Shown here: positions 21,282 to 30,306 of the stretch, in pieces
Numbering within the stretch: position 1 is the first letter of the stretch
How the letters are laid out: every line of letters starts with the position of its first letter
IMG/VR virus record: IMGVR_UViG_3300030060_004779
Location: 1 to 34,587 of that record
Strand: one strand, 5' to 3'
DNA from: a virus
DNA length: 34,587 nt
Made by a program: the position numbers and the translations under genes
Notes under the pieces: model-generated
Database searches by the model: none
The model's input: only the letters and a program-made list of their open reading frames with translations
Told to the model about the DNA's origin: nothing

Positions 21282-24200
21282 TAGATTTAAATTCTAATTT
21301 TAATTTAATAGATGATGTAGATAATTTTGAATTTTATGTTATAATTAATGCCCCTGTAACAATAAGACTATCTACTAAACAAGGGATGTTTGATGGACAA
21401 TACTACAGAGATTTAGATTTAAATATAGGCTCGCTGAAAGAAAGTATTGACTTCAAGTCTAAAAAACTAAAAATGTCCAGTACTACTATAAGCGTAAGTA
21501 ATCATGCTGTAGATGGAGTTAGATTTATAGACTATACTAGAAATGGAATATTAAATGCTGACGTAGGTATATATATTGCAACTCCAAATATTACAAGTAT
21601 TTCTGATTTAATTTCAATAGCAAACCTAAGCGTAACAAGAATAAATGTTGCTTCTGGTCGAGTTTCCCTACAATGTGATGAAAAACTATCAGAATCTTTA
21701 GAGTCTGAACTTCCAAGAAAAGAATATACTTTATTTTCTGAAGACAATACTGGCGCTTATCTTGACGTAACAACTAAGGAAGTTTATAATGATACAAGAG
21801 TGCCAATTTTATATGGACATCTACAGGAAGCGCCTGCGATATCATTTATAGACAGTAATAATAAAATTAAAGTTATTGCAGATAAGGCTTATTTTGATGG
21901 ATATGATATTGCTGGAATAAAAACAATGCCATCTGTTTATGATGTTCCTGACTTAGGCCCTTATGTAGGGGATGATTACTTAGGAGTCAAAGTAACTCAA
22001 CTTGTTGACCAAGATATACTAACTGTTAAACTAGGAGATGGTGGCGCTAGAGTTTACAGACAAATACCTAGACAATCAAATGACAGAATACTAAGAAGTC
22101 CATTTGACAGGCAATTTGATATTTACAATAACTATATAGAATTTTACACTGAAACTTTAGATGGTCTCAGATCTTCACAATATTTAAACCAAGGCTCTCT
22201 ATTGGTTGGCGAGCTGTCAAAATTAAGAAATGCTACAATACATCATAATTTTTATACTGTTGATACTACTGGCGACTCAGATAATAATTATGGAAGATTT
22301 AATTTAGGGCAAGAGATAAACCCTATAGATTTTTCTGGTACAGATATATTTACAAATACTCATGTTAGATGGGGAGATTACACGAATGCTTTCGATAGTG
22401 GCCCGAATAATATAAATTTTTCTCAACAGGTAGTTGGAAACCACGAAGTTAATATATTTTTAGAAGGTGCTGGTGGAAATCACAAGGTTATAAGCAATCC
22501 TTGCATAAATTTTGAATTTGAAGAAATGCAGTGCGACTCTGATGTTTATGTAGATAATAGAGGGATTGAAGCTCCTTCTGACCACAATTTAATAACTTTT
22601 GCTAAGGTACATCATGGCCAAGAGCAAGGACAATACGATGATTTTTATGGACTTAGACCAAAACTAGCTTGGTGTTTTTTCCCTGGTCAAGGCGATCAAG
22701 ATTTTGGTAATGCTATTGATTTTACTACTAACGACACAGAACTAGAAAATCATTTTGAAGAGGGGCAAATTCAATCTGAAAATCCTATAGGGTTTGTTTC
22801 CCAGGTTATAGGTGGTGCGACAGCAGATTTTGATGGCGTAGATGATGAAGAAAATACTTATGATGGGCTAGAAGATAAAGATTATTACTATGATGCTCAA
22901 AAAGTCCCATCTAGATTAGCCCCAATGCAATTAGTGTCAACAAGAAATTATAAAGCTAGTGGGACTATAGCTCATAACAGTGACCCTTTTGAAGCCGAAC
23001 CTATATTAGAGTATAGACATCCTTTTAATCATCCAATAAATAATGAAAGCGACAAAGAAAGAAATCAATGGAGAAATAGAAGTGGATGGGTTTCTTCTTA
23101 CTCTATGCACGATACAAATTCAGTTCTTTTAAATTTCGTTCCTTACAATGGATATAATGATAATAATTACGATTCTGCTTACGACTTAGGATATATAAAA
23201 ATGGATTTCTATGCAGATTTCTCAGGAATGTTAATGAGAAGGACATGGTATCAAAAAAATGCCCTAAATAATAAATTCTTTTTAAATGCAAAAGGTAGAT
23301 ATGAAGGCTATGTGCAAAATGATGACAATAGAATCTGGTCTATAACTGATAGTCCTTTAATTGTAATATCGAATAATAAAAGGCCACCATCAAGTGAAGA
23401 CGATGCTGATTTAAGAAGCTCAGTAACCTCGCAAGATGATTTTCTATTAAGGAATGTTCTTGATTATATTGGAAATAAAAAATTAAAACATAATTTCCAA
23501 GATGGATTGTATTCAGAGGTAATGTTAAAAGTAAATTGCAACCCAGAAGATACTGTTGCAGTCAGTCAAGATTACGATAGTCTATCTGAATCTGGGATGG
23601 AAGACGAAACTTTTTATATTTTTGACTTAGATATGACTCAATTTCATGATACTGTAGAGATAGGCGAGCTTGTTGTATATCCATTTCAAATAAGTGGAAC
23701 TTTGTTTAGGCAAGATAGCCCCTATTATGAATATAATGATGAATATACAGATATATCTGAAGGCATATATTTAAATTGTAGGAATATTAGTTTGGTTTAT
23801 TGCCTTAAAAATACAGATTCAAATGGGAATATCACCTCAATAGAAGAAACAGATGAAATTATAAATTTTAAAGATTACTCTACAGATGACGAAGAGTATA
23901 CTACTTTAGCTTTAAAAAGTGAAAATATAAGCGAAGCAAAAAAAATAATAAGACAGCCTAAAAAAGTAATTTCTCATCTATTAGATAAAGAGTTTAATAG
24001 GCCTTCAAATTACACTCAAGTTATAAATGTAGATGATATTGATTATAAACTAGACTTTTCAATAGATACTCCCATAAGAACAGCAGATTTAATGCAAGAA
24101 ATATGTCAAAGCTCAAATTTCTTTTTTAAAAGTAGACTAAAAGACTCTAAGCCTTGTATGATTGGATTAAAAGCGACTTATTCTGATGGAGATGTAAATA

Positions 24201-26581
24201 AAACAATCTATACTGATTATATACAATCTTATAAGTTTACAAAAACAAAAATAGAAGATTTGGCTTTAAAATGTAGGGTCAAGTATGGATATGATTATAT
24301 AACAGAAGAATATAAAAATGTTACAGACGAAATGGGATACTTTAATGGAGATGTTACAGCTATAGCGCTTGCAAGAAATCATTATGGATTAGGGGCAAAT
24401 GACTTTCAAAGTGAGGATTACCTTTTAGAACATGAATCAAAATATATACAAGATCACAATACAGCGATTACTTTAAGAGACCATTTATTTCAATTACATA
24501 AAAATCAACACGTTATTGTAAATTTTAAAATCAATTTATCGCAAGGTTTTAATCTTGAATCAGGTGATATAATAAACTTTGATAGTATTTCTGAGGGAAA
24601 TTACGATGATTTCTTTTCTCCTTTTGGCGCAAGTATTAAGTCTCCATATTATATTCTTACTAGTATAGGTGAATCTGGGCAAATAGCCCTACCTTACTTT
24701 ATGATTACAGATATAATAAAGACGATGGATAGTGTTACTATTACAGCTATACAATTACATACTTTAGGTGATGGCGAAATAATAGATGATGGCGACCAAG
24801 AAGAAGAAGAAGAAGATCAAGATGAAGATGGAGATGGAACTGATCCTGGTGATGATACTGGTGATGACACTGGTGATGATACTGAGGAAGAAGAGGAGGA
24901 AGAGGAAGAAGAAGAGGAGGAAGAGGAAGAAGAAGAGGAAGAAGAAGAGCCATTGCCAGAATATACACTAGGGGATTTAAATAGTGATGGAAATGCCTAT
25001 ACAGTATTAGATTATTTAATATTATATGACCATGTAAATGGCACGAATTATACTGGAATTACGCTAGATGAAGCAGGTTTATTAGCAGCTAATCTCAGTG
25101 GAGATGAATATGGATTTGTAAACAATGAAGATCTTGCTATATTTAATTTTGATTACATATACAACGCAGGTGGTACATTTAAATCCACTGGAGATTATGA
25201 CAAAGATGGATATGTCCTAGAAAATGACTTGGAAGTAGCCCAAAGTATTGCCAACCAAGACCAAGAAGCTATTGAAAATTTAACTTTTGAGCAAATAGCT
25301 ATTGGAGATCTTAATAATAGTGGAATGATAACGCAAGAGGATGTAGATTTAATGGAAGTATTATATCCTCCAAGCCCAGTAGAGACTTATCTAGGTAATG
25401 TTATATTTAATTATAATTTAATAGGTGCTGGGCCATACTCAATAACGTATGATTCAATATCTAAAGAAATACAGATAGAAGTAGTTGCTACTGACACTTC
25501 TGCGCCACTTCAAAGTGGGGGGCTTCAGTCGGTAGGGGATTATTTACAGCAGCTAGAAGACTCAAACCAAACTTTAGTTGGAACTATTGTAACTTTCCAA
25601 CCATTTTTATCTGGCGCTCTTTTACACCCAGAATATTGGGATTGGATTGGAGCAGGTGGAGACTATGAAATTTTAAGAATAGAAGATAGTACTTTTATGG
25701 CTTTTGAAACTAAAGTAATTGTTCTTGATGCAAGCGTTGAGTCTTTTACTTATAATGATTTGCCAAATATTGGAGATGGATATCATGCGCCTAATTTAGC
25801 AAACTTTGAGCTTCATGGAACCCCAGTGTCAACAGGAGATGACGATACAGATGATGATACAGATGATGATACAGATGATGATGCTAGTGATGATCCTTAC
25901 GTATACGTAATGGGCCTCAAGCATACTCCTTCATTCTTTACAGAAAACGACCAATATTTGCCAGGTGCCAACATATACTGGACAGATAAAAGAAGTTTTA
26001 TTTCTAGAAATAGTGGTGCTAATACATTTCAAATTTATACTAGCATGAGTGGAAATTTTATGATGACAGGAGATGATTATGTGGTTGAGGGGCTGCAAAA
26101 CTCCAATGCATTTAATTTTCATGATTTGGTGTCAAGCAGCTCTGACCCATATCACTTTATTACAGATTGGGTACATAAAATAAGAGTTCAGATTAGAGAA
26201 GAATTTATTGATAATTTAGAAGAATTGCCTGCTGGATTAGAAGAACAAGTGAATACTTTTGATGGATTTTTTGGCGATTTATATCAAGAAAATTACAATG
26301 TTTATACAGGCTACTCTTCATTTCATGGCTATATGTATAAAATGTTTAAATTAAAAGATTTAAAAGATAAGTATGGCAATGATGTTTCTTATATTTATAC
26401 TAGTGGTGAAAATTTCCCAATAACTTTAACTAAGAACGTAGGAACAATTGAAGAAGAATCATTTGTCTTTAGACCGAACCCATCAATTCCAAGGTTTACG
26501 TTAGATTATTTTAGTTCGTCAGATTTGAAATATATTGATATTAACATTTACGCCATTCCAAACGAAGAGGACATGGAATAG
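21278..26581 (+). CDS. Giant tail-tip protein with dockerin-like insert, 1767 aa
   Basis: Follows the tape measure and is the largest protein, so it is the central tail-tip or host-recognition component. Residues 1-200 (with VPILYGHLQEAP) resemble the N-terminal hub of marine-phage tip proteins. About 985-1165 (TADLMQEICQSSNFFFKS, DLALKCRVKYGYDY) is a further hub-like region. Residues 1170-1224 are an acidic linker ending in 22 Glu. Residues 1231-1360 hold EF-hand/dockerin-like loops, clearest at D1306-D1317 and D1344-D1355, plus D1233 with an extra residue and a degenerate one near 1272. A second acidic linker (about 1521-1539, DDDT repeats) precedes the last 230 residues. Acidic linkers and loops suggest calcium binding. 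No enzyme motif was seen. Confidence 0.75.
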   Translation: MIDLNSNFNLIDDVDNFEFYVIINAPVTIRLSTKQGMFDGQYYRDLDLNIGSLKESIDFKSKKLKMSSTTISVSNHAVDGVRFIDYTRNGILNADVGIYIATPNITSISDLISIANLSVTRINVASGRVSLQCDEKLSESLESELPRKEYTLFSEDNTGAYLDVTTKEVYNDTRVPILYGHLQEAPAISFIDSNNKIKVIADKAYFDGYDIAGIKTMPSVYDVPDLGPYVGDDYLGVKVTQLVDQDILTVKLGDGGARVYRQIPRQSNDRILRSPFDRQFDIYNNYIEFYTETLDGLRSSQYLNQGSLLVGELSKLRNATIHHNFYTVDTTGDSDNNYGRFNLGQEINPIDFSGTDIFTNTHVRWGDYTNAFDSGPNNINFSQQVVGNHEVNIFLEGAGGNHKVISNPCINFEFEEMQCDSDVYVDNRGIEAPSDHNLITFAKVHHGQEQGQYDDFYGLRPKLAWCFFPGQGDQDFGNAIDFTTNDTELENHFEEGQIQSENPIGFVSQVIGGATADFDGVDDEENTYDGLEDKDYYYDAQKVPSRLAPMQLVSTRNYKASGTIAHNSDPFEAEPILEYRHPFNHPINNESDKERNQWRNRSGWVSSYSMHDTNSVLLNFVPYNGYNDNNYDSAYDLGYIKMDFYADFSGMLMRRTWYQKNALNNKFFLNAKGRYEGYVQNDDNRIWSITDSPLIVISNNKRPPSSEDDADLRSSVTSQDDFLLRNVLDYIGNKKLKHNFQDGLYSEVMLKVNCNPEDTVAVSQDYDSLSESGMEDETFYIFDLDMTQFHDTVEIGELVVYPFQISGTLFRQDSPYYEYNDEYTDISEGIYLNCRNISLVYCLKNTDSNGNITSIEETDEIINFKDYSTDDEEYTTLALKSENISEAKKIIRQPKKVISHLLDKEFNRPSNYTQVINVDDIDYKLDFSIDTPIRTADLMQEICQSSNFFFKSRLKDSKPCMIGLKATYSDGDVNKTIYTDYIQSYKFTKTKIEDLALKCRVKYGYDYITEEYKNVTDEMGYFNGDVTAIALARNHYGLGANDFQSEDYLLEHESKYIQDHNTAITLRDHLFQLHKNQHVIVNFKINLSQGFNLESGDIINFDSISEGNYDDFFSPFGASIKSPYYILTSIGESGQIALPYFMITDIIKTMDSVTITAIQLHTLGDGEIIDDGDQEEEEEDQDEDGDGTDPGDDTGDDTGDDTEEEEEEEEEEEEEEEEEEEEEEPLPEYTLGDLNSDGNAYTVLDYLILYDHVNGTNYTGITLDEAGLLAANLSGDEYGFVNNEDLAIFNFDYIYNAGGTFKSTGDYDKDGYVLENDLEVAQSIANQDQEAIENLTFEQIAIGDLNNSGMITQEDVDLMEVLYPPSPVETYLGNVIFNYNLIGAGPYSITYDSISKEIQIEVVATDTSAPLQSGGLQSVGDYLQQLEDSNQTLVGTIVTFQPFLSGALLHPEYWDWIGAGGDYEILRIEDSTFMAFETKVIVLDASVESFTYNDLPNIGDGYHAPNLANFELHGTPVSTGDDDTDDDTDDDTDDDASDDPYVYVMGLKHTPSFFTENDQYLPGANIYWTDKRSFISRNSGANTFQIYTSMSGNFMMTGDDYVVEGLQNSNAFNFHDLVSSSSDPYHFITDWVHKIRVQIREEFIDNLEELPAGLEEQVNTFDGFFGDLYQENYNVYTGYSSFHGYMYKMFKLKDLKDKYGNDVSYIYTSGENFPITLTKNVGTIEEESFVFRPNPSIPRFTLDYFSSSDLKYIDINIYAIPNEEDME
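24884..24949 (+). repeat. GAR tract coding for 22 glutamates
   Basis: A pure purine tract of GAA/GAG codons. A 21-base unit (GAG GAG GAA GAG GAA GAA GAA) occurs twice in direct tandem, followed by a partial third copy, so slippage or duplication has lengthened it. Its length may vary between relatives. Confidence 0.8.
25838..25894 (+). repeat. 12-base tandem repeat coding DDDT units
   Basis: GATGATGATACA-type units repeat about three times after a first GATGACGATACA, giving a second acidic linker in the tail-tip protein. With the tract at 24884 it brackets a module of about 300 residues. Confidence 0.75.
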
Positions 26582-26583
26582 CT

Positions 26584-27051
26584 ATGAAAATAACTCAATA
26601 CGAAAAGCACGTTGATTTCGATTCCAAAGGAAATATCAGCTTAATATCTATAGCTTATGAGGGCAAAATGGCTATCGATATTAATATAGAAGTTAAAAAT
26701 GTTGAGATTTATGAAAACTTAATTAATATTTATCTTTACAAAGGAACAAAAATAAAAGATACTCTCTTTACATACAAGGGGTGGCTATATATTAAAAACG
26801 TAACGTGTTTTAGTAGTCGTGGCAGGTCTTTAGTGACAAAAAAAGTTGTAGATTCTACTTTTCAAAAAGTTTCAGACAAATGGGATGAAACACATACAAA
26901 TACATGGGAGTCTTATGATAGCATTGTAAGTATGGCTGGAGAGACTCGAAGATCTGTTAGATATAAAAGAAAAGGATTAGTTTATAAAAAATCACCGAAA
27001 GTAGATAAATTTAAAAGCCGAGGGGCAAGCATAGGAGAAGAAATGTTATGA
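26584..27051 (+). CDS. Tail-associated hypothetical protein, 155 aa
   Basis: Unknown. The N-terminal half is beta-rich (NISLISIAYEGKMAIDINIEV, LINIYLYKGTKIKD) and the second half is basic (RRSVRYKRKGLVYKKSPKVDKFK). It starts three bases after the stop of the giant protein and overlaps the following tail gene by four bases (ATGA), so it is part of the tail operon. No membrane segment or signal is seen. A tail-tip or assembly accessory is the natural reading from context. Confidence 0.6.
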   Translation: MKITQYEKHVDFDSKGNISLISIAYEGKMAIDINIEVKNVEIYENLINIYLYKGTKIKDTLFTYKGWLYIKNVTCFSSRGRSLVTKKVVDSTFQKVSDKWDETHTNTWESYDSIVSMAGETRRSVRYKRKGLVYKKSPKVDKFKSRGASIGEEML

Positions 27052-28076
27052 GTTATGGGGTGGTTCAAACGCCAAGAGTTTATATAGACAATGTATTATT
27101 TGCAAGAGCTATAGGTATGCCACTTAGAGTAACTACTGGCCCAGCAGAGCTTTGGGATTTTGACCCTATTAGGACAAAAAACTTTTCAACCTCAGAGACA
27201 AAAGTACAATCAGAGTTAACATTTGATAGTGAGTTTCATAATGGATTTTCATCAATTTTAGAAACGTCAAATTATTTTGCTATACTTAATCATAACCTCG
27301 CATCTGGAGGTGATGAAAGAATTAATCTAAATGGAGATTCTCTTGCCTACAATGGAAATTATGATCAAACAGTATATAACTCAAGTGGAACTATAACTAT
27401 TGAGGATAATAAAGTTGGAACATTAAGTGGAGACATTACAACAGATGGGTTTGCTTTAGCTGAAATTTCATTAAGTAGCTCATATAATCAATTTACGCAA
27501 TTTGATTTTTTATTTGACACTCCTGAATCGCAGTGCAACTATAATATAGGATGCTATTCACTAGGAACTTATTTAGACTTTCCATTTTCACCTGACCTTG
27601 AAGTTAAGGCGCAATATTCTCATGAAGGAGTTAGTTCTAAAAGAACAGTCGCAGGTAAAGATATAACTCATGTTTCATATTATGGCGCACCAAATTGGGG
27701 AGACTTGCCACCTTTTACAGAGACAAATACTAATAATGAAGGTGTATATTTTGCAGGTGCTGGGTTAACTGGAAGAAAAAGTTGGGATATGAAGTTTTCG
27801 TATGTAGATAAAACAGATATGTTTAACCAGTTTCAATATGGAAGCTCAGCAGGCACACACAGCCTAAGTGGCGATAATTATATTTTGTCAGAAGAGCAAT
27901 CAATACTTGGAACATACTTATCAAGAACTTTAGGTGGTAAGCTAAAGCATATACTGCAACCTGATAATACTAAGAATGAATTTTATTTAGTTAAGTTAAA
28001 TCAAAAATCAATTAATATAAATCAAGTAGCGCCTGGCGTATTTGAAATAAGTCTTAAGTTTGTTCAGGTTTGGTAG
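27048..28076 (+). CDS. Tail protein, possible receptor-binding, 342 aa
   Basis: Last gene of the rightward late block. It begins MSYGVVQTPRVYIDNVLFARAIG and is beta-rich and aromatic (PELWDFD-like AELWDFDPIRTKNF, GAPNWGDLPPF), ending ISLKFVQVW, a C-terminal strand typical of virion proteins. No motif fixes the role. Distal position behind the tip gene suggests a distal tail or receptor-binding protein. The last 23 bases overlap, tail to tail, the end of the nuclease gene on the minus strand, leaving no room for a terminator between them. Confidence 0.6.
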   Translation: MSYGVVQTPRVYIDNVLFARAIGMPLRVTTGPAELWDFDPIRTKNFSTSETKVQSELTFDSEFHNGFSSILETSNYFAILNHNLASGGDERINLNGDSLAYNGNYDQTVYNSSGTITIEDNKVGTLSGDITTDGFALAEISLSSSYNQFTQFDFLFDTPESQCNYNIGCYSLGTYLDFPFSPDLEVKAQYSHEGVSSKRTVAGKDITHVSYYGAPNWGDLPPFTETNTNNEGVYFAGAGLTGRKSWDMKFSYVDKTDMFNQFQYGSSAGTHSLSGDNYILSEEQSILGTYLSRTLGGKLKHILQPDNTKNEFYLVKLNQKSININQVAPGVFEISLKFVQVW

Positions 28077-28428
28077 GTTTATATAGCTCTAATTCGTCTT
28101 TTAACTGTCTATATCTGCGCATTTCTGCAAGATAATCCTCATACCTAATAACTATGTAGGCTTCGCCCCTATCCTCTCTAATAAGCTGAGAATCTATAGC
28201 ATCATCTTTTGGGAAAATATAAGTAGGTAAACGCTTTCTTATCTTACATTGAACGTGCATTTCATCATTATAGTTTTTATCACCCAAAACAATATCTACC
28301 TCTGGATGTAATCCTAATGATCTACCATCTGAACCCCATGCTCTTTTGCTTGGTATTTCAAATAGTTCTGCTTTTTTACAGCAATCTCTTTCAAACTTAT
28401 TGCCTTTGATCTTACTTGGATGGCTCAT
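28054..28428 (-). CDS. PD-(D/E)XK nuclease, Hjc-like, 124 aa
   Basis: Fold signature of archaeal-type Holliday junction resolvases: GNKFERD (E13), RAWGSDGRS, EVDIVLGD (D45) and HVQCK (Q60, K62), where the family usually has E-x-K. The Gln substitution in the metal site is tolerated in some PD-(D/E)XK groups. It probably cuts branched DNA before packaging. A strong AAGGAG site is 5 bases upstream. It is the most distal gene of the leftward early unit and overlaps the Dam gene by one base (TAATG). Confidence 0.65.
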   Translation of the reverse strand: MSHPSKIKGNKFERDCCKKAELFEIPSKRAWGSDGRSLGLHPEVDIVLGDKNYNDEMHVQCKIRKRLPTYIFPKDDAIDSQLIREDRGEAYIVIRYEDYLAEMRRYRQLKDELELYKPTKPEQT

Positions 28429-28889
28429 TATTCTCCTTTTTGTTGAAAAACTATTATTGCAGATGGAAATGGTGCAGGGTCTTTTGATTTTCCATCTACC
28501 TCAAATTTTACCCTACCTCTTAAAAACTCTATATTAGCTGCGTTTGGGAATATATAATCATGCCAGTAAGTTGTATCTGTCCTTGCAGGTATCAAGCAAA
28601 CTACTGTGCATCCTAAAATAGATTCATCTAATGCTTTCTTTATCCATTTTTTAATATCTCTACCATAAGGAGGATTCATAAAAACAACTTCACCCTTCCA
28701 GTTTTTTGAAAGGCCATTATCTTCTTTAGTATAATATTTTTTACATTTTGCATTTGTATGTGTTGCACAAGGATCAAGCGTGAAACGATAAATTGCATCT
28801 AGCTTATCAAATAATTGCTGTGGAGTTTCCCAATCATCCTTATTAGATGTTTTTATTATATCTTTTGAATAAAAGCCTTTTTCATTCAT
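28428..28889 (-). CDS. dam: DNA N6-adenine methyltransferase (phage Dam), 153 aa
   Basis: Motifs of the phage N-6-adenine-methyltransferase family: DWETPQQLFDKLD near the start, TLDPCAT (about 38-44), FMNPPYG with the catalytic NPPY at 72-75, and CLIPARTDTTYWHDYIF. Length matches the short phage form. It transfers methyl from SAM to adenine, likely in GATC-like sites, and may protect phage DNA from host restriction. GAGG lies about 10 bases before the ATG. It overlaps the upstream Cys-rich gene by eight bases. Confidence 0.88.
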   Translation of the reverse strand: MNEKGFYSKDIIKTSNKDDWETPQQLFDKLDAIYRFTLDPCATHTNAKCKKYYTKEDNGLSKNWKGEVVFMNPPYGRDIKKWIKKALDESILGCTVVCLIPARTDTTYWHDYIFPNAANIEFLRGRVKFEVDGKSKDPAPFPSAIIVFQQKGE

Positions 28890-29094
28890 AATTTTCCTCT
28901 TCTTTTAGTTCAGCTATTCTTTCTTCTAACATATCTATGTCGTTAAATCCCTGTAATTGTATAACCATGTCTGTCATTGAAGATACGCACCACACACAAA
29001 AAGCTACAGGACATATGCCAAAGTTTCCTATCACATCTCCATTATCCTCTTCTATCTCAGAGTCGCAAATATTGCAATTCACTACTTGCCCCAT
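28882..29094 (-). CDS. Cys-rich small protein, 70 aa
   Basis: CNIC at residues 7-10, and Cys residues in GICPVAFCVWC form a plausible Cys4 zinc site. The C-terminal half is an acidic helix (MLEERIAELKEEENYE). Family not recognised. It overlaps the neighbouring genes on both sides (13 and 8 bases), which supports expression as part of the leftward unit. Confidence 0.6.
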   Translation of the reverse strand: MGQVVNCNICDSEIEEDNGDVIGNFGICPVAFCVWCVSSMTDMVIQLQGFNDIDMLEERIAELKEEENYE

Positions 29095-29432
29095 TTATTT
29101 GCCCTTAATACCATCAACATATTTGCATAGTTCATCATATCAATCGCTGTATCTTCTATAGATTCTTTTACAGCAGATGATTCTTCCATATCTTTTTTAT
29201 ATAAGTTAATTAACCTACTGATTTTATCGTTCATTCTAATCACGATACCCAACTGGGCTAGCCTATTGTTTTGCGAACGCTCGGATGAGGAGGAGTCAAG
29301 GTCTAAGCCCAATCGGATATTAGAATCGCCATAATCATGCTGTTTTTTACAAAAAAGCTTATATGCCCTTTCTTGATTATCAAGTAATTCATTGGTACAT
29401 TCTGGATATAATTCTTCTATTTCTTTTATCAT
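29082..29432 (-). CDS. Nmad1 / DUF1599-like nucleotide-modification protein, 116 aa
   Basis: The core pattern of nucleotide-modification-associated domain 1 is present: KKQHDYGDSNIRLG, then MNDKISRLINLY, then VKESIEDTAIDMMNYANML. This domain is known next to hypermodified-pyrimidine genes in phages. The start is ATG 29432 (MIKEIEEL), with GGGAG 6 bases upstream, rather than the TTG at 29444. It overlaps the upstream nuclease gene by four bases (ATGA). No thymidylate or hydroxymethylase gene is in the window, so the partner modification pathway is not visible. Confidence 0.8.
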   Translation of the reverse strand: MIKEIEELYPECTNELLDNQERAYKLFCKKQHDYGDSNIRLGLDLDSSSSERSQNNRLAQLGIVIRMNDKISRLINLYKKDMEESSAVKESIEDTAIDMMNYANMLMVLRANKWGK

Positions 29433-29869
29433 ATTTTCTCCCAAGGTATTTTATAATATGCTTTTCCATTGTCTTCATAATAATCTATCTTGCACGTTGC
29501 TACAATCTCTGTTATTTTATCAAGTGCAACAATTTTTTTCTCTTTAAACTTAGTTGAGTAGCTAAAAATATAAAGTTTGCACAAATTATTCCAAAAATTA
29601 TAAGCTTTTAGGTCGCTTAACTTTAATTTTAGTAAGTCAAAGCATCCTTTTGCTTCTAAAAAAAATGCAGAGTCTCTAAAAACCATATAATCTGGTGTAG
29701 ATCTTAAATTTTCAGGTATTTTCATAAAATCTTTTACAGAAACATCGTGTAGGCAGTCAAATCCATACCTAGTAAATAAAATATTGTTTTTTTGTAAGTA
29801 TTCCACGCATTTTTCCTCTGCTGTATTGATTGTATTCCTTTTTTTAAATGACTCTTTATAATTAGGCAT
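29429..29869 (-). CDS. PD-(D/E)XK nuclease-like protein, 146 aa
   Basis: STPDYMVFRD (D60) followed by FFLEAKG (E72, K74) is a textbook PD-x-ExK centre, preceded by a helix with E19 in TAEEKCVEYL. The alpha/beta pattern around it is that of small restriction-type or VRR-NUC-like nucleases. The specific substrate is unknown. It overlaps its neighbours at both ends. With the Hjc-like and RecB-like genes it gives the early unit at least three nucleases of this fold. Confidence 0.7.
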   Translation of the reverse strand: MPNYKESFKKRNTINTAEEKCVEYLQKNNILFTRYGFDCLHDVSVKDFMKIPENLRSTPDYMVFRDSAFFLEAKGCFDLLKLKLSDLKAYNFWNNLCKLYIFSYSTKFKEKKIVALDKITEIVATCKIDYYEDNGKAYYKIPWEKI

Positions 29870-30071
29870 TAAATGCTTCTTTAAATTGCTTTATTGTTTT
29901 ATATTTACCCTCTCGCAGCGCACATTTTCCACATATAATAAGCTTCTCTGAAGGTGTTTTGGGTAAAATCCCATAAGTATAAAAAACATAAGAAAAGTTG
30001 TGAAAATAATTACTTTTACACATATCGCAAGTGAATGAAGATTTTTTTAATTGTTCTTTGAGGCCATACAT
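29862..30071 (-). CDS. Zinc-ribbon-like small protein, 69 aa
   Basis: CDMC and CGKC lie about 32 residues apart (positions 15-18 and 47-50), a zinc-ribbon pattern. The N- and C-terminal ends are short helices. The ATG at 30071 has no ribosome site. Directly before it on the minus strand are a GC stem and six U residues (30072-30147), so its expression may depend on that structure. No specific function is recognised. Confidence 0.6.
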   Translation of the reverse strand: MYGLKEQLKKSSFTCDMCKSNYFHNFSYVFYTYGILPKTPSEKLIICGKCALREGKYKTIKQFKEAFNA

Positions 30072-30079
30072 AAAAAATT

Positions 30080-30147
30080 GGCTACCCTGTTACCAAAGTA
30101 ACAAGGAGGAAAAGAAAGGATATGGAAAACCTCCAAAATGGGTAGCC
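30080..30147 (-). promoter_or_regulatory. Three-way-junction RNA element before the 30071 gene
   Basis: Outer stem GGCTACCC/GGGTAGCC (30080-30087 with 30140-30147), inner stems TGTTAC/GTAACA (30088-30093, 30098-30103) with a 4-base loop, and GGAGG/CCTCC (30105-30109, 30130-30134). On the minus strand the outer stem is followed by AATTTTTT, terminator-like, and the next gene starts at once. It reads as an attenuator or regulatory leader. It matches no riboswitch class I know. Confidence 0.6.
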
Positions 30148-30159
30148 TCCATAATATAA

Positions 30160-30306
30160 TCAATCCTCAAATACTTTAGTAGTAATTTTGTCTATCTCTT
30201 CCAAGGTTTTTACTGCAATAGGATTCTCAGTCATTTGCTTTAATCCTTCCCTTGCTACCTCAAGTGCTTCATATACAACTTGCAAATGTTTAGCTATATC
30301 TGTCAT
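30160..30306 (-). CDS. Small acidic helical protein, 48 aa
   Basis: Begins MTDIAKHLQVVYEALEVA and ends TTKVFED, a single amphipathic helix pair. Its ATG overlaps the stop of the DnaT-like gene (ATGA), and its stop lies 13 bases before the three-way-junction element. Function unknown. It may act with the DnaT-like protein, to which it is translationally coupled. Confidence 0.6.
   Translation of the reverse strand: MTDIAKHLQVVYEALEVAREGLKQMTENPIAVKTLEEIDKITTKVFED

Noticed and set aside
24786-24971. ORFs on both strands over the acidic repeat
   Set aside because: Frame shadows of the GAR codons, giving Lys- and Leu-rich low-complexity products only.
30112-30147. Seven-codon leader peptide MENLQNG on the plus strand after AAGGAGG
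   Set aside because: No rightward gene follows in the region. The AAGGAGG is better explained as one arm of the three-way junction.
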